Part shown: positions 6,615-12,103 of the stretch, piece after piece
How the letters are laid out: every line of letters begins with the position of its first letter
Position numbering within the stretch: position 1 is the stretch's first letter
Assembly: GCA_019422065.1 (NCBI GenBank)
Contig: JAHZEA010000015.1
Span: forward strand, 1 to 12,103
Source: Lachnospiraceae bacterium
GTDB taxonomy: Bacteria; Bacillota; Clostridia; Lachnospirales; Anaerotignaceae
Direction of reading: 5' to 3'
DNA length: 12,103 nt
The notes under the pieces: model-generated
Database searches by the model: none
The model's input: only the letters and a program-made list of their open reading frames with translations
Told to the model about the DNA's origin: nothing
Program-made: the position numbers and the translations under genes

Positions 6615-8105
6615 TTACACTTCTCTATGTTTTTTGTATAATCCAAACAGTATAACAGGTGTTGCTATAACGCCTAAAACAAGGCCTATATAGCCGTTGC
6701 CAGTAAAGCCGCCTACTAAGTAACATACAAATGATATTCCGGCTACAAGCAAAGCATAAGGAATTTGTGTGTTTACGTGTTCAATATGGTTACACTGAGC
6801 ACCTGTTGATGAAAGTATTGTTGTATCAGAAATAGGTGAAATGTGGTCGCCGCATACAGCTCCAGCCATAACTGATGACATTGATAAAATCATAATGTTT
6901 GTTGCTTCTGAATTAAATATTGCGCATACTATAGGAAGCAGTATTGCAAATGTTCCCCATGATGTACCTGTTGAAAAACCAAGGAATAAAGATACAAGGA
7001 AGAATATACCAGGAATAATAGCATGTGGCAGGCTGCTGTTATTTATAACGCCTTTTACATAAGTGCCAATCTGGAGATATTCATCGCCGCAAACACCGCT
7101 TAATGTCCATGCAAATGTAAGTATAAGTATAGCAGGAACCATTGCTTTAAATCCTTCTGGAAGTGACTCAGCAAACTGTTTGAATGTTATAACTTTTCTT
7201 GGAAGATATAAAAGTGCTATAACAATCATTGTAAAGAAAGAACCTATAACAAGTGAGAATGATGAGTCACAGTTTGCAAATGAGTTAATAATTCCATTGC
7301 CTTCAAGTATTCCGCCAGTATAAAGCATAGCTCCTATACAAAATACTACAAGAGCCAAAATAGGAATTATAAGGTCGCAAACTTTGCCTCTTTCGCCGGA
7401 TTGAATTTCATCTTCAACATCTGCTTTTGTTCCTGTAATGCTGCTGCCGTATTTAAGCTCATATTCTTTCATTTTTGAAAAATCAAAATTAAGTATAATA
7501 AGCATAAGCAGCATTATAATTGTAAATATAGCATAGTAGTTAAACGGAATTGATTTTAAGAACATAACAAAACCGTCAAGTGTTGTGTCTTCAGGAAGTG
7601 AAGAACTTACAGCCGCTGCCCAGCTGGAAACAGGTGAAATAATACATACAGGCGCTGCAGTAGCGTCGATAATATACGCTAATTTGGCTCTTGAAATCTT
7701 TTGCTTGTCTGTAATAGGACTCATTATTGTACCAACCGTAAGACAGTTAAAGTAATCGTCTACGAATATAAGTACACCTAATGCTACAGTTGCCAAAAGA
7801 GTTCCGCGCTTTGTTTTGATGTTCTTAGACGCCCATTTTCCATAAGCCTTAGACGCACCGGATTTTGACATAAGAGCAACCATCATGCCAAGGAGCACAA
7901 GGAAAATTATAATACAGATATTTCCGCCAACCTTGCTGCTCATTATGTCCACTGTTGTGGAAATTGCCCCACTTATGGCAAAATCGGAGTAAAAAAGTGC
8001 ACCGGCGCATATACCGGCAAAAAGTGAGAAGTAAACTTCTTTTGAAATAAGTGCCAGAGTAATAGCCAGTATAGGCGGCACTAATGTCCAAATTGTTCCT
8101 TCCAT
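6615..8105 (-). CDS. NhaC family Na+/H+ antiporter
   Basis: This multi-pass inner membrane protein is predicted to exchange Na+ (possibly with another cation or organic acid) for protons. It runs on the minus strand, 496 residues with about 11-12 hydrophobic segments. Family motifs visible in order are FVDDYFNCLTVGTIMSPITD (about 114-133), the IIDATAAPVCIISPVSSW stretch (145-162), GFSTGTSWGTFAILLPI (376-392) and GDHISPISDTT (419-429). The two Asp at 116-117 and the Asp/His/Ser/Asp set in the last motif are the polar residues most likely to sit in the transport path. The ATG at 8103-8105 follows AGGGGG (8113-8118) with a 7-base gap. It is a single-gene unit, convergent with the PBP gene and divergent from sbcD. 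No riboswitch-like structure precedes it. Family assignment is firm, but substrate is open, since relatives such as MleN move malate/lactate as well. Confidence 0.88.
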   Translation of the reverse strand: MEGTIWTLVPPILAITLALISKEVYFSLFAGICAGALFYSDFAISGAISTTVDIMSSKVGGNICIIIFLVLLGMMVALMSKSGASKAYGKWASKNIKTKRGTLLATVALGVLIFVDDYFNCLTVGTIMSPITDKQKISRAKLAYIIDATAAPVCIISPVSSWAAAVSSSLPEDTTLDGFVMFLKSIPFNYYAIFTIIMLLMLIILNFDFSKMKEYELKYGSSITGTKADVEDEIQSGERGKVCDLIIPILALVVFCIGAMLYTGGILEGNGIINSFANCDSSFSLVIGSFFTMIVIALLYLPRKVITFKQFAESLPEGFKAMVPAILILTFAWTLSGVCGDEYLQIGTYVKGVINNSSLPHAIIPGIFFLVSLFLGFSTGTSWGTFAILLPIVCAIFNSEATNIMILSMSSVMAGAVCGDHISPISDTTILSSTGAQCNHIEHVNTQIPYALLVAGISFVCYLVGGFTGNGYIGLVLGVIATPVILFGLYKKHREV

Positions 8106-8181
8106 TTTATAACCCCCTATAAAAGATTAAAATAGTATTACAATAAACATTACTCTACCATATTATTAACATATAAACAAC

Positions 8182-8209
8182 AAAAAAATTCTATATTATA
8201 ATTTTTTTT
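8182..8209. repeat. AT-only inverted repeat between divergent genes
   Basis: Seven A plus TT (8182-8190) and AA plus seven or eight T (8200-8209) form a 9-base inverted repeat around CTATATTAT. With one bulged T the stem can extend to ACA...TGT. It lies in the 171-base gap between the antiporter and sbcD. It could be a protein site or a weak terminator-like hairpin, or just AT-rich chance. The rest of the gap holds the sbcD promoter and both ribosome sites. Confidence 0.3.
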
Positions 8210-8216
8210 GTCGTAA

Positions 8217-8244
8217 TTGAATATAATCTATGTTTTGATATAAT
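8217..8244 (+). promoter_or_regulatory. Candidate sigma-A promoter for sbcDC
   Basis: TTGAAT (8217-8222) and TATAAT (8239-8244) are separated by 16 bases. This places a start site near 8251, about 26 bases before the sbcD start codon. The -10 is a perfect consensus and the -35 keeps TTGA. A second TATAAT at 8222-8227 lacks a convincing -35. Confidence 0.5.
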
Positions 8245-8276
8245 TATTTTACAATATCTGACAGGAGCGTGGTATT

Positions 8277-9410
8277 TTGAGGTTTATACACATTTCAGAT
8301 ATACACATTGGAAAAAAGGTAAATGAATTTTCAATGCTGGATGACCAAGTATTTGTTTTAAAGCAGGTTATAGATACTGCGGTAAAGCAAGAAGCCGATG
8401 CGGTTATTATTTCAGGCGATATATACGATAAAAGTGTTCCTCCGGCAGAAGCGGTAGAAGTTTTTGATTGGTTTATTACCGAGCTTTCTCAAAAAGGCAT
8501 TAAAATATACGCTGTAAGCGGAAATCATGATTCGCCTCAAAGAATAGCGTTTGGTTCAGGCATTATGTCAAAAAGCGGTGTTTATTTCTCGGGTGTATAC
8601 AAAGGAAAAGTTGAGAAACATGTTTTTGAAGATAAATATGGTAAGGTAAATATATATCTGTTGCCATTTATAAAACCGGCAAATGTGAAAAGGTATTACG
8701 AAGATATAGAAATTTCTGACTATAATTCTATGTTAAAAATTGTTTTGGAAAATACGCCGGTAAATGAAAATGAGCGAAATGTTATTGCTGCTCACCAGTT
8801 TGTTACTGGCGCTCAGAGAAGTGATTCAGAGGAGATTTCTGTAGGCGGTATTGATAATGTGGATGCGTCACTTTTTAAAAAATTTGATTACACGGCCTTA
8901 GGCCATATACACGGTACGCAAAGCATGGGTAAAAACATTATTTACAGCGGTTCGCCTTTAAAATATTCTTTTTCTGAAATAAACCAAAAAAAAGCTATGG
9001 TTATTGTTGATTTGAATGAAAAGGGCAGTGTTATTATAAATAAAATACCTTTTGTGCCGCTGCATGATATGCGTGAGATAAACGGTTACTATGACGAAAT
9101 AACAAGCAGAGCAAATTATATTAACACAAATACTGATGATTATATAAAAATTGTGCTTAAAGACGATGATGAAATAATAGACGCTATAGGTAAATTAAGA
9201 AGCATATACCCTAACATAATGAGTATAGACTATGATAATTTAAGAGCTAAAACCAACCATGAAGCTTTTGCAGGTAATGTTGATACAAGCAAAAGCCCCA
9301 CAGAGCTGTTTTGTGAGCTTTTTGAACTTCAAAATAACATGCTCGTAAGCAGCGAGCAGCTTAAAGAGATAAACAGAGTATTTGAAAGCGTTGAGGAGGA
9401 ATTAATTTGA
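8277..9410 (+). CDS. sbcD: Exonuclease SbcCD, nuclease subunit SbcD (Mre11-like)
   Basis: SbcD is the Mn-dependent nuclease of the SbcCD complex, which cleaves hairpins, palindromes and protein-blocked DNA ends. The calcineurin-like phosphoesterase motifs are all present: SDIHIG (Asp8, His10), SGDIYD (Asp48), SGNHDSP (Asn83, His84, Asp85), AAHQFVTG (His173) and GHIHG (His210, His212). The 377-residue length is normal for the family, with a C-terminal DNA-binding/SbcC-contact region after about 260. The start is TTG at 8277. It is preferred because it puts MRFIHISDIH at the N-terminus as in homologues, and because AGGAG (8263-8267) lies 9 bases upstream. No ATG gives a better fit. The stop overlaps the sbcC start (TTGA, 9407-9410), so the pair is translationally coupled. 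SbcD is intact even though its partner gene is interrupted. Confidence 0.93.
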   Translation: MRFIHISDIHIGKKVNEFSMLDDQVFVLKQVIDTAVKQEADAVIISGDIYDKSVPPAEAVEVFDWFITELSQKGIKIYAVSGNHDSPQRIAFGSGIMSKSGVYFSGVYKGKVEKHVFEDKYGKVNIYLLPFIKPANVKRYYEDIEISDYNSMLKIVLENTPVNENERNVIAAHQFVTGAQRSDSEEISVGGIDNVDASLFKKFDYTALGHIHGTQSMGKNIIYSGSPLKYSFSEINQKKAMVIVDLNEKGSVIINKIPFVPLHDMREINGYYDEITSRANYINTNTDDYIKIVLKDDDEIIDAIGKLRSIYPNIMSIDYDNLRAKTNHEAFAGNVDTSKSPTELFCELFELQNNMLVSSEQLKEINRVFESVEEELI

Positions 9411-11434
9411 GACCGCTAAAATTAATAATATCGGCTTTTGGGCCGTATGACTCCAAAACAGAAATAAATATGTCCCTTTTGGGCAGCAAAGGTATTTTTC
9501 TTATAACAGGTGATACTGGCGCAGGCAAAACAAGTATTTTTGATGCCATTAGTTTTGCTCTCTTTGGTACTGCCAGCGGACAAGTAAGAGAGCCTTCAAT
9601 GCTTAGGTGCAAATATTCATCTGATGATACTGAAACTTTTGTTGAAATGGAATTTTTGCACCGTGACTGTATTTATAAAATAAAAAGAAATCCGGAATAT
9701 ACAAGAAAGTCTAAAAGAGGCGATAAACTTATTAAACAAAAAGCTGAGGCCGAATTGGTTTTACCAGATAAAAGCGTTATAAGCGGATACAAAGCTGTAA
9801 ACGAGAAAATAGAAAGTATATTAGGAGTTAACTTTTCTCAGTTTTCTCAAATTTCAATGATTGCCCAAGGTGATTTTATGCGCTTTATAACAGAGCAAAC
9901 TAAAGAGCGCAACAGAATATTTAGAGAGATATTTTCAACACAAAAATTTGAGATTTGCCAAGAGAAACTAAAAAGTGAAACTTTAGAGCTTAAAAACAAA
10001 TACGACTCTACCAAGTCTGAAATTGAGAACATATTATTAACTGTTGAAATCCCTACAGGAGCTTTAGCTGCAGATTACTCCAATGGATATGAAGAAGTTT
10101 TAAGTCAGATTTTAAAAATAGAAAATGAAGATACTGACGAGCTCGATTCATACAATAATGAACTTAAGTCAGAGGAAAAACGCCTTGAGGAATTAAATGT
10201 TGTTATGGGCAAAGCTGAGCAGGCTCTAAACATTGAAAAAGCCCTTAATGCTGCTGTAAACTTTGAAAATGAGAATAGACCGCGTCTTGAAAAAAGCAAG
10301 GAAAATGTTCAAAAGACTCTTGAACTGAAAAAAGATATAGCCGATATAGAAAAGGATATACACAGTATTAACTCTCAAATGGAGGTATACGAAAGAGCCG
10401 ATAATCTAAATAGCAAGATTATTGAGTACGATAAGTTAATATCAGATAACACTAAAATGCTTGAAAAATCTAATATTAAATTAAACCAGCTTGAAAATGA
10501 ACTTAAGAAATATAAAGACAATGTGGAAAGACTTAAAAACACAGAAAGTGAAATTAAAGAGCTTGAATTTAAGCTAAAAGATTTGGAAAGAGCTGAAAAA
10601 GAAATAGAGAGTTTTAAAGAGCTGTATAAAAACTACAATAAGGCTTTAGATGATTATAATAAGGCTAAAAATAAGTATATCTCTTCATATAATAAAAATA
10701 ACGAAATAACACAGCTTTATCTGCAAAAGGAAAGAGCATACTTTAACGAGCAGGCAGGCCTTTTGGCTAAAGACCTTAAAGATGAACAAGCGTGTCCTGT
10801 CTGCGGCTCAACTATACATCCTAAAAAAGCAGAGCTGTCAGAAAACGCGCCTTCCTATAACGAGCTTGAAACATTAAAGAGCCAAAGAGAAGCTGTAAAC
10901 AGCCAAACAAGTGCTTTAAGCTCTGAAGCGGGAAAAGCAAAGGGTATATTTATATCTTTTGAAAATGAAATAAAAAAGGGCTGTGCTTTTGTGCCAGAAA
11001 ATACAGCTATAAATGACATACCTGACATAATAAGTAATGAAGCTAAAAATAATAAAATTATGGAGCAGAATTTAAAAGAGCTTCTGAATAATAAGAAAAA
11101 AGACGAAGAATTAAAGATTAAATCAGCTGAAAAATCGGAAGAAACTGAAAAACGTATTTCTGCCGGTAAAGAATATATAACTAAGCTTCAAAATGAAATA
11201 ACTTATTATACGGCTCAAAATAAATCTAACAGGGAGCAGTTGGAGATTATTAACAAAAGCCTTATATATAAAAATAAGTCTGAGGCTCTTAATCAAATAA
11301 ATAAACTTGGTGATTTAAAAAAAGAGCATGAAACAAAAATTGAAGATGCCCAAAAAGATTTTGAATCTTTAAATAAACTTATGATAGAAAATGATTCTAA
11401 AAAAAAAACCCTTAAAGCTCAGAAAAAAAAATAA
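9407..11434 (+). CDS. sbcC: Exonuclease SbcCD, ATPase subunit SbcC (Rad50-like), ended early by an in-frame stop
   Basis: SbcC is the SMC/Rad50-like ATPase that controls SbcD. Present in this 675-residue piece are the Walker A GDTGAGKT (35-42, Lys41), the Q-loop region with MIAQGDFMRF, a long first coiled-coil arm (about 170-450), the zinc hook CPVC (Cys463, Cys466) and most of the returning arm. Translation then meets TAA at 11432-11434, right after nine A (11423-11431). The C-terminal half of the ATPase head is missing from this product but is encoded in the same frame just downstream. An SbcC head needs both halves, so this product alone should not hydrolyse ATP. The start is TTG at 9407, overlapping the sbcD stop, with GAGGAGGA (9393-9400) six bases upstream. 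Whether the stop is real or a sequence error cannot be settled here. Confidence 0.9.
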   Translation: MRPLKLIISAFGPYDSKTEINMSLLGSKGIFLITGDTGAGKTSIFDAISFALFGTASGQVREPSMLRCKYSSDDTETFVEMEFLHRDCIYKIKRNPEYTRKSKRGDKLIKQKAEAELVLPDKSVISGYKAVNEKIESILGVNFSQFSQISMIAQGDFMRFITEQTKERNRIFREIFSTQKFEICQEKLKSETLELKNKYDSTKSEIENILLTVEIPTGALAADYSNGYEEVLSQILKIENEDTDELDSYNNELKSEEKRLEELNVVMGKAEQALNIEKALNAAVNFENENRPRLEKSKENVQKTLELKKDIADIEKDIHSINSQMEVYERADNLNSKIIEYDKLISDNTKMLEKSNIKLNQLENELKKYKDNVERLKNTESEIKELEFKLKDLERAEKEIESFKELYKNYNKALDDYNKAKNKYISSYNKNNEITQLYLQKERAYFNEQAGLLAKDLKDEQACPVCGSTIHPKKAELSENAPSYNELETLKSQREAVNSQTSALSSEAGKAKGIFISFENEIKKGCAFVPENTAINDIPDIISNEAKNNKIMEQNLKELLNNKKKDEELKIKSAEKSEETEKRISAGKEYITKLQNEITYYTAQNKSNREQLEIINKSLIYKNKSEALNQINKLGDLKKEHETKIEDAQKDFESLNKLMIENDSKKKTLKAQKKK

Positions 11435-12103
11435 AACAGCTATGATATTTCAGCCTTAAGAATTGAAAGAGATAAAAAAACATACAATAAAAATCAGCTG
11501 AATGAGAAAATAAACTTAATTCAAAATAGAATTTTCAGCAATAAAAAAGCCTATAACAGCATTAAACAAAAAACAAAATACCTTAAAGAATACGAAAACA
11601 GACTTAAAATTATAAAGCCTCTTTCAGATACTGCAAACGGAAATATACCAGGCAAAGAAAGAATTACATTAGAAGCGTATATTCAGTCGGCATATTTTGA
11701 TATGATACTTAATAGAGCAAACACAAGGTTTATGATTATGACAGATGGCCAGTATGAAATGAGGCGACGTAAAGAGGCTGATAATTTAAGAAGCCGTACA
11801 GGCCTTGAAATTGATATAATAGACCACTATACATCGTCAGTAAGAAGCATAAAAAGCCTTTCAGGCGGAGAGTCATTTAAGGCAGCGCTGTCTTTGGCTT
11901 TGGGCTTTTCGGAACAGGTACAATCAAGCTGTGGTGGAATAAAAATTGATACAATGTTTATTGATGAAGGCTTTGGCTCCCTTGACTCTCAATCCCTTGA
12001 ACAGGCAGTAAGAGCGCTTTTGAAAGTTACAGACAGTAATAAATTAGTTGGTATTATTTCTCATGTTTCAGAGCTTAAGGAAAGAATAGATAAACAGGTT
12101 TCG
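11435..12103 (+). pseudogene. sbcC: SbcC C-terminal ATPase half, cut off by the in-frame stop (runs off window end)
   Basis: After the TAA the same frame stays open for 223 codons to the window end and reads clear SbcC sequence. It begins NSYDISALRIERDK at the end of the second coiled-coil arm. Next comes the conserved approach to the head, with ITLEAYIQSAYFDMILNRAN and MTDGQYEMRRR. The ABC signature LSGGES starts at 11858, Walker B MFIDEGFG and the D-loop SLD lie near 11955-11987, and the H-loop His is at 12062-12064 (ISHVSEL). There is no independent start with a ribosome site: the first in-frame ATG (11702) lies inside the conserved head sequence and lacks a Shine-Dalgarno. It is therefore best read as the rest of sbcC, untranslated unless the stop is read through or is an error. 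With it, full-length SbcC would exceed 899 residues. Confidence 0.85.

Noticed and set aside
6841..7323. Two abutting plus-strand open frames inside the antiporter gene
   Set aside because: The minus strand encodes unmistakable NhaC motifs throughout. The plus-strand frames have no recognisable domain.
8106..8276. Riboswitch or small RNA in the divergent gap
   Set aside because: The stretch is almost all A and T with only an AT hairpin. It has no GC-containing multi-stem fold and no terminator-like switch before either gene.
11432..11434. TAA reassigned to an amino acid (recoded genome)
   Set aside because: TAA ends other genes in the window at the expected family lengths (sigma factor, zapA, antiporter), so the code is standard.
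11423..11440. Programmed slippage on the A9 run as a way to make full-length SbcC
   Set aside because: The downstream half is in the same frame as the upstream half. A +1 or -1 slip leads to another stop within a few codons, so slippage cannot join them.
1..12103. Mobile element, CRISPR array, tRNA or defence island
   Set aside because: No transposase or integrase frame, no regularly spaced repeats, no tRNA-like cloverleaf and no cluster of unknown genes. All sizeable reading frames belong to recognised chromosomal families.

Overview
The window is AT-rich, densely coded DNA from a low-GC Gram-positive bacterium. A forespore-type sporulation sigma factor (SigF-like), a Firmicute-style ZapA followed directly by a U32-family gene, and TATAAT-type promoters with purine-rich ribosome binding sites all point to an endospore-forming anaerobe of the Clostridia. 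I cannot name the species from sequence alone.

Layout, left to right. (1) 1-401 (+): the 3' end of a sporulation sigma factor, cut by the window edge. (2) 501-6472 (+): a tight four-gene cluster made of a long coiled-coil ZapA, a two-part U32-family protein of the RlhA/YrrO type, a SEDS (FtsW/RodA/SpoVE) glycosyltransferase and a short class B penicillin-binding protein. The last two overlap by ATGA and look like a cognate peptidoglycan polymerase/transpeptidase pair. An extended -10 promoter lies just before zapA, and a GC-rich hairpin with U-tracts on both sides ends the cluster at about 6547-6579. (3) 6615-8105 (-): an NhaC-family Na+/H+ antiporter, convergent with the cluster and probably sharing its terminator. 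(4) 8277 to the window end (+): sbcD and sbcC, the Mre11/Rad50-like nuclease pair. Both start with TTG and they overlap by TTGA.

The clearest anomaly is in sbcC. The reading frame meets a TAA at 11432-11434, directly after a run of nine A. The same frame then stays open for 223 codons to the window end and encodes the missing C-terminal ATPase half (signature motif, Walker B, D-loop and H-loop). The gene is therefore broken by one in-frame stop, not by a frameshift. It is either a recent nonsense mutation or a sequence error in a homopolymer-rich patch.

The rest looks like ordinary chromosomal housekeeping: sporulation control, division and cell wall synthesis, RNA modification, ion homeostasis and DNA repair. 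I saw no mobile element, CRISPR array, RNA gene or defence island, and no gene-free stretch longer than about 170 bases.
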